From the NCBI RefSeq assembly GCF_003752025.1, contig NZ_RJKR01000006.1, forward strand, positions 97,466-161,465: DNA of 64,000 nucleotides. The letters are read 5' to 3'. Made by a program: the position numbers and the translations under genes. The stretch's first letter is position 1. Each line of letters opens with the position of its first letter. Below, in pieces: positions 1-9,358 of this stretch. Origin of the DNA: Curtobacterium sp. PhB115. Its GTDB lineage: Bacteria; Actinomycetota; Actinomycetes; Actinomycetales; Microbacteriaceae. Under the pieces are notes generated by a model. The model was not told the DNA's origin. It worked only from the letters and a program-made list of their open reading frames with translations, and searched no databases.

Positions 1-258
1 TCGCGGAACGCCCGCGACGTCGGTGCGCAGAACGGTGTCACCGCGTGGTTCAGCCCCGCAGGAACGCGATCGCCGCTTCGCGGAACGCCCGCGACGCCGG
101 TGCGCAGAACGGTGTCACCGCGTGGTCCAGCCCCGCACGAACGCGATCGCCGCTTCGCGGAACGCCCGCGACGTCGGTGCGCAGAACGGTGTCACCGCGT
201 GGTTCAGCCCCGCAGGAACGCGATCGCCGCTTCGCGGAACGCCCGCGACGTCGGTGCG
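1..258. repeat. 77-bp tandem repeat copying the 3' end of the hydrolase gene
   Basis: Three full 77-bp units start at 1, 78 and 155, and a fourth partial unit at 232 lies inside the hydrolase gene. Units differ by only a few substitutions; the copy at 78 has three. Each unit contains the last ~17 codons of the neighbouring minus-strand hydrolase, its TGA stop, and the following intergenic bases. Identity to the gene ends near 257. Because 77 is not a multiple of 3, each copy lies in a different frame relative to the gene. The array may continue off the left edge of the window. Confidence 0.95.
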
Positions 259-983
259 TTGAAGTGGTTCCGCCCCGGGATCTCGAAGAACGACGCGTCC
301 GGCGCCGCCTGGGCCAGGCGCACGGCGCTGTCCTTGATGCCGTCCTCGCTGCCCGCAGCCATCAGCACCGGCTGCGACGGCGCGTTCTCCGGCGTCGGCT
401 CGATGCTGTTCCGCATCCCCTCGACCATCGCGACGAGGGCCGCCAGGTCGTTCCCCTCGACGGCGCCGGCCATCGTCAGGTACCCGTTCGTCACGCGGTC
501 CTCGATCGGGGTGCCGTCCGCCAGGTACGCCTTCGCCTGGTCGACCCGCACCCGACGCATCGGGTCCGCGTCCGGGATCCCGCCGAACACCGCACGGCTG
601 ATCCGGTCCGGCAGCCGCTCGGCGGTGTGCCAGCCGACGCGGGCGCCGAGCGAGTAGCCGAGGAACGTGACGTCGTCGAGCAGGTACGTGTCGATGACGG
701 TCGTGACGTCGGCGACGAGCAGGTCCATCGAGTACGCGTCCGGGTCGCGCGGCTTCGCGCTCGCACCGTGGCCGCGCTGGTCGATCGCGACGACCCGGTG
801 GCCGGCGCGCACGAGGTCGCGCGTCCAGCCGGAGGCGTGCCAGTTCAGCAACGCCCCGGAGGCGAACCCGTGCACGGCGACGACGGCCGGTGCGTCCGGG
901 TCGCCGAAGTCGTAGGTGGCGACCTTGAGCCCGTCCGGGGACATCACGGCACGGGGTCGGGGCGCTTCGGGGACGAGTGACAT
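204..983 (-). CDS. alpha/beta hydrolase
   Basis: A 259-residue alpha/beta-hydrolase-fold protein, probably cytoplasmic, since no signal peptide is visible. VAVHGFASG fits the HG oxyanion region, FLGYSLGARVG is the G-x-S-x-G nucleophile elbow, and the late GRNHF carries the likely catalytic His. The substrate cannot be read from sequence. The ATG at 983 is preferred over an in-frame ATG at 1019 because GGAGG lies 4 nt upstream of it. A -10-like TACCCT sits 9 nt upstream (rc of 993-998), so the leader would be very short. The gene is divergent from the NAD(P)HX epimerase gene. Its final codons and stop are re-copied in the 77-bp array immediately downstream. Confidence 0.88.
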   Translation of the reverse strand: MSLVPEAPRPRAVMSPDGLKVATYDFGDPDAPAVVAVHGFASGALLNWHASGWTRDLVRAGHRVVAIDQRGHGASAKPRDPDAYSMDLLVADVTTVIDTYLLDDVTFLGYSLGARVGWHTAERLPDRISRAVFGGIPDADPMRRVRVDQAKAYLADGTPIEDRVTNGYLTMAGAVEGNDLAALVAMVEGMRNSIEPTPENAPSQPVLMAAGSEDGIKDSAVRLAQAAPDASFFEIPGRNHFNAPTSRAFREAAIAFLRG

Positions 984-1017
984 GTCGCCTCCAGGGTACC
1001 GGGGCACTGTGGTCGCC

Positions 1018-1779
1018 ATGGACGGCTACGGCGGTGACCAGATCCGAGCGGCGGAGCGGCCGCACCTCGACGCGGGCGAGCCCCTGATGCAGCGTGCGGC
1101 GGACGGACTCGCGCGGATCGTCGGCGACCTGCTCGACGACCCGGCCGTGCGGCCGGGTGACGGACCGGGGTCCGTGCTCCTGTTGGTGGGCAGCGGGGAC
1201 AACGGTGGTGACGCCCTGTTCGCGGGTGCGCGGCTGGCGACGGCCGGGAGGCACGTGGCGGTCCTGCGCGTCGGCTCACGTGTCCACGAGGCCGGCTTGG
1301 CAGCGGCGCTGGCGGGTGGGGCGCGCCTCCTGGACGGCACGACCGGCGCTGCGGGCCCTTCCGACGCCTCCGGTCCGGCGGCCGCCGCGGGCCCTGCCGG
1401 CGTCTCCGCTCCTGCGGCGGTCGCGACCGCTGCCGCGCTCGAGGCCGACCTCGTGCTCGACGGGATCCTCGGGATCGGGGTCCGCGGGCCGGCGGCCCTC
1501 CGCTCCCCCGCCCGCGAGGTCGTCGACGCGATCCGGGAGCTCGCCCGCGACCAGCGGGCACCGTTCGTCGTCGCCGTGGACGTGCCGAGCGGGATCGACG
1601 TCGACACCGGTGGCATCGCCGACGAGCACGTGCTGCACGCCGACGTCACCGTGACCTTCGGCGGCGTGAAGGCCGGGTTGCTCCGGGGACCGGCCGCGAC
1701 GCTCGCCGGACGGATCGAGCTCGTCGACATCGGGATCGGCGAGGACCTCGCTGCGACGGAGCCGCTGGTCCGCACCTGA
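1018..1779 (+). CDS. nnrE: NAD(P)H-hydrate epimerase (YjeF N-terminal domain protein)
   Basis: The protein (253 aa) has the YjeF_N fold, which epimerises damaged R-NAD(P)HX so that the partner dehydratase can repair it. Visible features are the opening DQIRAAERPHLDAGEPLMQR, the glycine-rich GSGDNGGDALFAG motif, and AVDVPSGIDVDTG near residue 190. Many actinobacterial homologues are fused to the C-terminal ADP/ATP-dependent dehydratase (NnrD). This one stops after the epimerase domain and no NnrD gene is in the window. A Gly/Ala/Pro-rich insertion at about residues 110-145 is unusual. The start at 1018 matches the family N-terminus; the frame is open further upstream, but that extension overlaps the divergent hydrolase. 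Confidence 0.85.
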   Translation: MDGYGGDQIRAAERPHLDAGEPLMQRAADGLARIVGDLLDDPAVRPGDGPGSVLLLVGSGDNGGDALFAGARLATAGRHVAVLRVGSRVHEAGLAAALAGGARLLDGTTGAAGPSDASGPAAAAGPAGVSAPAAVATAAALEADLVLDGILGIGVRGPAALRSPAREVVDAIRELARDQRAPFVVAVDVPSGIDVDTGGIADEHVLHADVTVTFGGVKAGLLRGPAATLAGRIELVDIGIGEDLAATEPLVRT

Positions 1780-1851
1780 TCGTCGGCTCGCGCGGCGCGC
1801 TGCCAGACCGCTCGCGCGGCGTGCTGCCCGTCCGCTCGCGCTGCGTGCTGC

Positions 1852-2793
1852 TCAGTACCCGCCGGCGTCGACCCCGTGTTCGACGTCGGGACGGGCCTCG
1901 AGCCAGGTGTCCACGAAGTGCCGGTAGTTCGCGGCGATGCGCTGCTCAGCGGCCTCGGTGTCGAGGCCGCGCTGCACGACGTCGTCGAGTGCCGACTCCC
2001 AGTTGCTCCGGCCGATCGCGAACCCGACGAACCCGTCCACCGGCGCCGCCGTGCGCAGCCAGTGGTCGAGCTGCTCGTCCGGGGCGTCGCGGCCGAGCAC
2101 GATGCACTGCACCGAGTCGCGGCCACCGCGCCGTGCGGTCGCGACGACGCGCTCTGCGTCCGACCCCTGGTCGAGTCCCTCGAGCTTCCAGACGTCGGCT
2201 TCGACCCCGCGGTCCTGCAGGTACTCGAGGACCTGCACCACGAGGTCCGGGCGGAGGTCGCGGTCGTAGTCATCGACCGACGCCTGCTGCTCGTCGGTAC
2301 CGGGCACGAGCAGCTCGACGAGGAACGGGCGACCGGCCTCGTGCAGCACGGCGGCGACCTCGGCGAGCCGCGCGGCCTGGTCGGCGCGACGGTCGGCGTC
2401 GAAGGCGGGGTTGTCCCGGACCAGGACCTTCACCCAGTCCGGGTCGAACGCGTCGACGTGGGCCGTCCAGTCGTCGCCGTACTCGAGCTCGAACCAGTCA
2501 CGGCCGGACCGCTCGATCGGCATCGCGAGCTGGAGCCCGGCCTCCTTGACGAGCCGCGCGACGTCGGCGCCGTAGCGCTCGTCGACGAGGACGCCGGTGC
2601 GTTCCCGCGAGGCACCGGCGGCGAGGGCCCCGAGGAGTCCGCGGTAGACGAGCTGCTTGCCGGCGCGGACGCGTTCGGCGTCGGCTTCGTCGGCCGGGTC
2701 GCCGGTGTCGGAGCCGTAGGTGTGCTTCAGCAGCGACGACCGCTGGTCCATCGCGAGCAGGAAGAGGAGGTGGGATTCGTCGAGGACGGGCAT
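1852..2793 (-). CDS. DUF2090 domain protein (IolC-aldolase-like)
   Basis: The 313-residue protein resembles DUF2090 throughout: LLAMDQRSSLLK near the N-terminus, GVLVDERYGADVARL, MPIERSGRDWFELEYG, VKVLVRDNP, and ADVWKLEGL. DUF2090 is the C-terminal half of some IolC proteins, with a TIM-barrel fold resembling class I aldolases. A sugar-phosphate aldolase-type activity is therefore likely, but the substrate is unknown. The gene lies 35 bp downstream of glycerol dehydrogenase on the same strand and is probably co-transcribed. That suggests a role with three-carbon metabolites such as dihydroxyacetone, which is inference. Start ATG at 2793; only a weak GGGG ribosome-binding sequence precedes it. 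Confidence 0.8.
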   Translation of the reverse strand: MPVLDESHLLFLLAMDQRSSLLKHTYGSDTGDPADEADAERVRAGKQLVYRGLLGALAAGASRERTGVLVDERYGADVARLVKEAGLQLAMPIERSGRDWFELEYGDDWTAHVDAFDPDWVKVLVRDNPAFDADRRADQAARLAEVAAVLHEAGRPFLVELLVPGTDEQQASVDDYDRDLRPDLVVQVLEYLQDRGVEADVWKLEGLDQGSDAERVVATARRGGRDSVQCIVLGRDAPDEQLDHWLRTAAPVDGFVGFAIGRSNWESALDDVVQRGLDTEAAEQRIAANYRHFVDTWLEARPDVEHGVDAGGY

Positions 2794-2828
2794 GTCCCCA
2801 TCGTGCTCCGCGCCCCCTCCGTGCCGTC

Positions 2829-3971
2829 CTAGTGGGCGCGGTACAGGACCGGTTCGGGCAGACCGTTCGCGGCCCGGATCCCGCGCGAGATGCCCTCGAT
2901 CGCGATCAGGGCGTCCACGACGAGCTCCGGGGTCACCGGGAACGGCATGTTGTGGATGGTCTCGCCCTCCACGGTCGCAGCCTCGGCGACGGCTCGGAGC
3001 TCCGCGGTGTCGTCGACGCTCAGTCCGATCTCGGTGAGGGTGTTCGGCAGGCCGACCTTCGTGGTGAAGACGACGAAGTCCTCGATCTCCTCGGCCGGTG
3101 CGCCCTCCATGACGAGCTGCGCGATCGTACCGATGTTCACCTTCTGCCCGTGCGCCAGTCCGTGCGCCTGGGGTGCGGCGGTCAGCCCGTTGTGGATGGC
3201 GTGCGCGGCTGCGAGCCCGCCGGACTCGAAGCCGAGTCCGGAGAGCAGCGTGTTCGCCTCGACGACCTTCTCGAGCGCGGGCGTGACGACCCCGGCCTTG
3301 ACGGCTTCGATGGCCTGCAGGGCGTTCTCGTGCAGGAGCTTCCACGACAGCTCGGCGAGCGCGACGCCGGTCTCCGTCTGGAGCCCGCCGGCCATCGTGT
3401 CGGCGTTCGCACGCTTGGCGGCGCGCGCCTCGACCCAGGTCGCGAGGGCGTCGCCGATCCCGGCGATCAGGAACTGGACGGGTGCGCCCGCGACCAGCTT
3501 CGTGTCGATGAGCACGAGGTCCGGGTTGTGCGGGAAGAAGCGGTACTCGATGAACTCGCCCTCCTCGGAGTAGATCACCGCGAGCGCCGACGTCGGGGCA
3601 TCCGTCGACGCCGCCGTCGGGACGCTGGCCCACCGGATCCCGGCGAGGTGGCCGGAGGCCTTGGCCGCGTCGATCGCGGACCCGCCGCCGAGGCCGACGA
3701 TCACGTCGGAGTCGGTCTCGCGGATCTTCGCGACGAGCTCGTCGACGGCCTCGGGCGTCGCGAACCGACCGAACCCGACTCGCTCGACCGGCAGGTCTGC
3801 GCCCTGGAAGCTCTCGGTCACCGCTGCCTCGACGATGCCCCAGACGACGTCGTCCGCGACGATCAGGGGGCGCTTCCCGATGGGGGCGACGAACTCGCCG
3901 ACGCGGGTGATCGCGTCCTTGCCCTGCACGTAGCGGGCGGGGCTCATGACGGTGCTGATGGGAGTGGCCAT
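2829..3971 (-). CDS. gldA: glycerol dehydrogenase
   Basis: A 380-residue iron/zinc-type alcohol dehydrogenase of the GldA family (glycerol + NAD+ to dihydroxyacetone + NADH). The opening MSPARYVQGKDAI, the NAD-binding GLGGGSAIDAAKA, the SVPTAASTDAPTS stretch and the metal-site regions GIGDALATW, AAHAIHNG and AHGLAHGQK are all present. The ATG at 3971 has GGAAGGA 8 nt upstream; an in-frame ATG at 4052 would add 27 residues overlapping the promoter of the divergent metallopeptidase. It is followed after 35 bp by the DUF2090 gene, probably as a two-gene operon. No dihydroxyacetone kinase is seen in the window. Confidence 0.92.
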   Translation of the reverse strand: MATPISTVMSPARYVQGKDAITRVGEFVAPIGKRPLIVADDVVWGIVEAAVTESFQGADLPVERVGFGRFATPEAVDELVAKIRETDSDVIVGLGGGSAIDAAKASGHLAGIRWASVPTAASTDAPTSALAVIYSEEGEFIEYRFFPHNPDLVLIDTKLVAGAPVQFLIAGIGDALATWVEARAAKRANADTMAGGLQTETGVALAELSWKLLHENALQAIEAVKAGVVTPALEKVVEANTLLSGLGFESGGLAAAHAIHNGLTAAPQAHGLAHGQKVNIGTIAQLVMEGAPAEEIEDFVVFTTKVGLPNTLTEIGLSVDDTAELRAVAEAATVEGETIHNMPFPVTPELVVDALIAIEGISRGIRAANGLPEPVLYRAH

Positions 3972-4070
3972 GGTGCGGTTCCTTCCGGTTGTACGACAGG
4001 TGTCGGGATCACCGACGGCCCAGACGCTACGCGTGGGACATGCGAACCGCACGAGCCGTAGATTCGGGGC

Positions 4071-4964
4071 ATGACGTTCAACGACGACTCGCAGCTCAAG
4101 GGCGGCAAGGTCACCCGGCGTGGACGCGGTGCCGCGATCGGCGGCGGCGCGGTCGGGGTCACCGCGATCGTCGTGTTCCTCATCGCGCAGTTCACCGGGG
4201 TCGACCTCAGCGGCTTCGTCGGCGGTGGCGACGGCACGACGCAGATCCAGCAGCAGGGCGAGACGGTCGACGTCGCACCGGAGTGCCGCACGGGCCGCGA
4301 CGCCAACCTGAAGGTCGAGTGCCGGATGGAGGGCGCGGCCGAGTCGCTCGACGGCTACTGGACGTCCGAGTCCCGGCAGCTCGGCATCTCGTACACGTCA
4401 CCGGAGTTCGTGCTGTTCGACGGCTCGACGAGCACCTCGTGCGGCCAGGCGTCCGCGGCGACCGGGCCGTTCTACTGCCCGCCGGACCGCGCGATCTACC
4501 TGGACACCGCGTTCTACGACGACCTGCAGTCGAAGTACGGCTCGTCCGGCGGTCCGCTCGCGCAGATGTACGTCGTCGCGCACGAGTGGGGTCACCACAT
4601 CCAGCAGCTGCAGGGGTCCTTCGCGAACACGGACCGCTCCGGCACCGGGGCCTCGTCGGGCAGCGTCCGCGTGGAGCTGCAGGCCGACTGCTACGCCGGC
4701 GCGTGGGTCGGTGACGCCGCGAACACGAAGGACGCGAACGGGCAGACCTTCTTCGAACCGATCACCCGGTCCGAGATCGCCGATGCCCTGTCCGCCGCGA
4801 GTGCCGTGGGCGACGACAGCATCCAGGAGCGCTCGAGCGGCCGCGTCGACCCGGACTCGTTCACGCACGGGTCGAGCGAGCAGCGTCAGAAGTGGTTCGT
4901 CCGCGGCTACCAGCAGGGCGCGACGAGCTGCGACACGTTCAGCATCCCGGGCTCGTCGCTGTAA
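4071..4964 (+). CDS. neutral zinc metallopeptidase (YpfJ/KPN_02809 family)
   Basis: A 297-residue membrane-anchored protease of the PF04228 family. Residues 1-20 are basic and cytoplasmic, a helix lies at about 22-42, and the catalytic part is extracytoplasmic. The zinc-binding H-E-x-x-H motif (HEWGHHIQQ) is at residues 171-179, with RVELQADCYAGAW downstream as the likely third-ligand region. Two pairs of cysteines may form disulphides. The gene looks leaderless: TAGATT at 4059-4064 is followed by 6 nt and then the ATG. It converges with the DsbA-like gene only 6 bp away, so no separate terminator fits between them. Confidence 0.9.
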   Translation: MTFNDDSQLKGGKVTRRGRGAAIGGGAVGVTAIVVFLIAQFTGVDLSGFVGGGDGTTQIQQQGETVDVAPECRTGRDANLKVECRMEGAAESLDGYWTSESRQLGISYTSPEFVLFDGSTSTSCGQASAATGPFYCPPDRAIYLDTAFYDDLQSKYGSSGGPLAQMYVVAHEWGHHIQQLQGSFANTDRSGTGASSGSVRVELQADCYAGAWVGDAANTKDANGQTFFEPITRSEIADALSAASAVGDDSIQERSSGRVDPDSFTHGSSEQRQKWFVRGYQQGATSCDTFSIPGSSL

Positions 4965-4970
4965 CGGGAG

Positions 4971-5915
4971 TCAGCTCTTCGTCGGCTTCGGGCTCGTGGA
5001 ACCGGTCGGCGTCGCCGAGGGGGTCGGCGTCGCCGAGGGAGTCGGCGTCGGAGTGGCGTCGGTCGCGCCCGCCGCCGTGACCACGAAGGTGCGGAAGTCG
5101 TCGTTCGTGATCGGTGACGTGAGCTCGTACTGCTGGCCGTTCACGAGCACCAGGGGCGTGCCCGGGAACGTGGTGAGCGACGACCCGGGGATGTCCCCAC
5201 CGGAGACGGCACTGGTCCGCTCGTCGACCCACTTGCTGTAGTCCTGGTCGGCGATGCACTTCGTCACCGCGCGACGGTTCTCGAGCCCGTCGACCCCGGT
5301 GACGACCTTCGTGAGCTGGGCGTCGGTGAGTCCGGCGGTGCCTTCCTCGGGCTGGTCGGCGAACAGCGCCGCGTTGACGGCGAAGAACTGGTCAGGCGAG
5401 TGCTCGGCGACGCAGGCGGCGGCGTTCGCGGCGCGGAGCGAGTACTTCGTGCCCTGCGAGCGGTTCGACAGGATGGCGACCGGGTGGATGTCGACCGTCG
5501 CGGCACCGGAGTCGACGAGGTTCTCGATGTACTCGCCGTTGGCCTTCTCGAACTGGCCGCAGATCGGGCACAGGTAGTCGACGTACAGGGTGATCCGGAC
5601 GGTGCCGGCGCCCTCGGTCGCGGATGCACTGGGCGTCGCGGCGGCGCTGACGGGCTTCAGCCCCTGGCCGATGGTGATGCCGCCCTGCGACATCGTGGAC
5701 GGGCCGGGGCCGGCGGGCTTGACGGAGTCGACGAGGACGAGCGTGACGATCGTCGCCGCGGCGAGCAGTACGACGCCGAGTCCGATCTGCAGTCCGAGAC
5801 GGGTGCCGCGCTGGCGACGCTTCTGCTGGGTACGGGCACGCTGCGCTCGCTGTCGGGCGGCTTCACGGCGTTCGTTCCGCGCGGCGCGGGCATCACCCTC
5901 GGGGCGGTTGGTCAT
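4971..5915 (-). CDS. membrane-anchored DsbA-like thioredoxin-fold protein
   Basis: The protein (314 aa) has a basic N-terminus, one transmembrane segment at about 41-63 and an extracytoplasmic thioredoxin_4/DsbA domain. The redox motif C-P-I-C is at residues 116-119, preceded by ITLYVDY and followed by PVAILSNRSQGTKYS, a layout typical of actinobacterial DsbA/DsbG-like proteins. PGTPLVLVNGQQY holds the cis-Pro loop. It probably oxidises or isomerises disulphides of exported proteins. The last ~30 residues are a Thr/Pro/Ser-rich tail with (T-P-S-A)-type repeats, visible as GGCGTCGCCGAGGG tandem units at about 5005-5060. The ATG at 5915 has AGGAGG upstream; the frame stays open far beyond it, but that sequence is the antisense of other genes. 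Confidence 0.88.
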   Translation of the reverse strand: MTNRPEGDARAARNERREAARQRAQRARTQQKRRQRGTRLGLQIGLGVVLLAAATIVTLVLVDSVKPAGPGPSTMSQGGITIGQGLKPVSAAATPSASATEGAGTVRITLYVDYLCPICGQFEKANGEYIENLVDSGAATVDIHPVAILSNRSQGTKYSLRAANAAACVAEHSPDQFFAVNAALFADQPEEGTAGLTDAQLTKVVTGVDGLENRRAVTKCIADQDYSKWVDERTSAVSGGDIPGSSLTTFPGTPLVLVNGQQYELTSPITNDDFRTFVVTAAGATDATPTPTPSATPTPSATPTGSTSPKPTKS

Positions 5916-5992
5916 CGGTGCGTCGTCCTCCTGATCGGCGTCCGCACGGCCTACCCCCGCTCGGCGGACGGACCCGGCGATTGTAGTGGGCC

Positions 5993-6026
5993 GCTCTGGG
6001 AACCACCCAACCACGCTCTGGGAACC
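5993..6026. promoter_or_regulatory. two 12-bp direct repeats upstream of the sugar ABC ATPase gene
   Basis: GCTCTGGGAACC occurs at 5993-6004 and again at 6015-6026, a spacing of 22 bp or about two helical turns. It lies in the 264-bp region between the divergent DsbA-like gene and the MsiK-type ATPase gene. This placement fits an operator for a dimeric regulator, but no regulator can be assigned. Confidence 0.35.
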
Positions 6027-6179
6027 GCCCGGCCAGGTGGGAAGCACTGGCGCCGACGGGCGAAGTCGTGTTGTATGAACCTCGATGGTCGACGACGACC
6101 ATCCGGGGCCCTCGCGGGCTGACCGCTTCACTCGGATCGTCCGGCACGTACCTGCCGGTGAAGAAAGGACCGAACGCTC

Positions 6180-7283
<1,104 letters not shown>

Positions 7284-7300
7284 GCAGCGCACTCCCTGGG

Positions 7301-7338
7301 AGCCCGCGCCCGCCTCACAAGGGCGGGTCGCGGGCTCT
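7301..7338 (+). terminator. terminator hairpin after the sugar ABC ATPase gene
   Basis: GAGCCCGCGCCCGCC at 7301-7315 pairs with a near-complementary arm ending GCGGGCTC at about 7338, with a loop of ~5 nt. It sits 18 bp after the stop codon. There is no long T-run, as is usual in high-GC actinobacteria. Confidence 0.75.
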
Positions 7339-7368
7339 CGGCTTGTCCCCGACTCCAGAGGAACCACC

Positions 7369-8679
7369 GTGCCCGACTCGTTGTCCATCACCGCCGCCAC
7401 CGTCGACCCGGGGCTGCTCGACCTGCCGTGGGACGTCCCCCTCGCGGACTGGCCGGACGAGACCATCGTCGCCCTGCCCAAGGGCATCTCCCGGCACCTC
7501 GTCCGATTCGTGCACCTGAGCGGCTACGTCGCCGCCGTGAAGGAGACCGGTGAAGAGGTGGCGCGCTCCGAGTACGACATGCTCCGGACGCTGCAGCGCA
7601 TGGACGTGCCGTGCGTGGACCCCGTCGCCGTCATCACCAACCGTGCGGACGCCGACGGCGCACCCCTGCACCCGGTGCTCGTCACCCGGCACCTGCGGTT
7701 CTCCCTGCCGTACCGCGCCCTGTACTCCCAGACCCTCCGACCGGAGACCGCGACCCGCCTCGTCGACGCCCTCGCGCTCCTGCTGGTCCGGCTGCACATC
7801 ATCGGCTTCTACTGGGGTGACGTCTCGCTGTCGAACACGCTGTTCCGGCGCGACGCGGGCTCCTTCGCCGCCTACCTGGTGGACGCCGAGACGGGCAAGC
7901 TCTACCCCGGCGGCCTCTCGAACGGCCAGCGCGAGAACGACCTCGAGGTGGCGCGGGTGAACATCGCCGGCGAGCTCCTCGACCTCGAAGCCGGTGGACG
8001 GCTCGACGAGAACGCCGACCCCGTGGACGTCTCGAACCGCATCGTGGCGCAGTACCGGACGCTCTGGAAGGAGCTCACCGGCACCGAGCAGTTCGACGTC
8101 AAGGAACGCTGGCGCATCAACGACCGCGTCGAACGGCTCAACGAGCTCGGCTTCGACATCGAGGAGCTCTCGATCCACACGACCGAGGGCGGCTCGCAGG
8201 TGCGGATCCAGCCGAAGGTCGTTGACGCGGGGCACCACCAGCGTCGACTGCTGCGGCTCACCGGGCTCGACGCCGGCGAGAACCAGGCCCGTCGTCTGCT
8301 GAACGACCTCGACTCCTACCGGGCACGGAACGGCCGTGACGAGCTCGACGAGGAGATGGTGGCGCACGAGTGGGTCTCGCGGGTCTTCGAGCCCGTCGTC
8401 CGGTCGATCCCCCGCGACCTGCGTGGGCGACTCGAGCCCGCCGAGGTGTTCCACGAGCTGCTCGAGCACCGCTGGTTCATGTCCCAGCAAGAGGAGCGTT
8501 CCGTCTCCCTGCCCGAGGCCACGACGGCGTACATCAACGACGTGCTGCGGCACCGCCGCGACGAGCGCCTGCTCATCAACCCGCCGACCTCGTCCATGAC
8601 GCTGCCGATCCCGGTGGTCGACGCAGCCGACGAGTCCGACGAGTCCGACGACGTCGACGACTGGCGCGCCACCGTCTGA
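7369..8679 (+). CDS. DUF4032 / lipopolysaccharide-kinase-like protein
   Basis: This 436-residue protein matches the actinobacterial DUF4032 family. The N-terminal half looks like a small kinase-type (Kdo/WaaP-like) fold: LHIIGFYWGDVSLSNTLF resembles a catalytic loop and YLVDAETG the metal-binding D-x-E/D. The C-terminal half, from about residue 250, is DUF4032, with an acidic tail (ADESDESDDVDD). It starts with GTG at 7369 after AGAGGA. It lies directly behind the MsiK-type ATPase gene but is separated from it by a terminator-like hairpin. The function is unknown; a small-molecule kinase role is an inference from the motif resemblance only. Confidence 0.8.
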   Translation: MPDSLSITAATVDPGLLDLPWDVPLADWPDETIVALPKGISRHLVRFVHLSGYVAAVKETGEEVARSEYDMLRTLQRMDVPCVDPVAVITNRADADGAPLHPVLVTRHLRFSLPYRALYSQTLRPETATRLVDALALLLVRLHIIGFYWGDVSLSNTLFRRDAGSFAAYLVDAETGKLYPGGLSNGQRENDLEVARVNIAGELLDLEAGGRLDENADPVDVSNRIVAQYRTLWKELTGTEQFDVKERWRINDRVERLNELGFDIEELSIHTTEGGSQVRIQPKVVDAGHHQRRLLRLTGLDAGENQARRLLNDLDSYRARNGRDELDEEMVAHEWVSRVFEPVVRSIPRDLRGRLEPAEVFHELLEHRWFMSQQEERSVSLPEATTAYINDVLRHRRDERLLINPPTSSMTLPIPVVDAADESDESDDVDDWRATV

Positions 8680-8703
8680 CACCCCCGCCCGCGCGCCGCC
8701 CAC

Positions 8704-9263
8704 CGGTCACGACACCCCGCCAGGTGCACGTCGGCCGGTCACAGACCGTCGCCTGCGGCGTCGCGCAGCGACGGCTCGTGACCACACGGCAGGCACCAGC
8801 CAACGTGTCCTGACCGTTCGGGGGTCGAGAACGCGACCGCCTGGAGGCCCGGCCCGTGTCCCGAAGACCGGCGCCGGCCCTCCAGACCATCACGCCCGCA
8901 CCGCCGATGGTGACGTTGGACGTCGAGCGGTCACGACACCCCGCCAGGTGCACGTCAGCCGGTCACGGACCGTCGCCTGCGGCGTCGCGCAGCGACGACT
9001 CGTGACCACACGGCGGGCACCAGCCGACGTGTCCTGACCGTTCGGGGGTCGAGAACGCGACCGCCTGGAGGCCCGGCCCGTGTCCCGGAGACCGGCGCCG
9101 GCCCTCCAGACCGTCACGCCCGCACCGCCGATGGTGACGTTGGACGTCGAGCGGTCACGACACCCCGCCAGGCGGACGTCGGCCGGTCACAGACCGTCAC
9201 ATGCGGCGGCGCGCAGCGACGACTCGTGACCACACGGCGGGCACCAGCCGACGTGTCCTGACC
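8704..9263. repeat. 224-bp tandem repeat, 2.5 copies, with internal palindromes
   Basis: The 679-bp gap between 8680 and 9358 holds no gene. Units begin at 8704, 8928 and 9152 (period exactly 224 bp); the third stops near 9263. The first ~110 bp of a unit is an imperfect inverted repeat: GGTCACGACAC and a GGTCAC half-site on one side, GTGACC and GTGTCCTGACC on the other, around CGTCGC/GCGACG. The second half contains CTGGAGG...CCTCCAG around a GC-rich centre, like several terminators in this window. Copies differ at scattered single bases. Open frames on the minus strand here are only the repeat read through. Confidence 0.95.
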
Positions 9264-9288
9264 CTCCGGCCCCACCCCATCCAGCACC

Positions 9289-9340
9289 GTGAGCAGAAAT
9301 GGTCGCCTCCCACAGCGGGGAGGCGACCATTCGTGCTCAC
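9289..9340 (-). terminator. long hairpin after rlmB (GTGAGCAGAAATGGTCG family)
   Basis: GTGAGCAGAAATGGTCGCCT (from 9289) pairs with a complementary arm ending at 9340, with a loop of ~5 nt. It lies 18 bp beyond the rlmB stop. The same stem sequence recurs at 58703-58753 and 63867-63917, so this is a dispersed element that probably also terminates transcription. Confidence 0.75.
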
Positions 9341-9358
9341 GAAGTGAGCGAACGCGGG

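Noticed and set aside
8704..9263. CRISPR array
   Set aside because: Units are 224 bp, directly abutting, without short repeats separated by unique spacers, and no cas genes are present.
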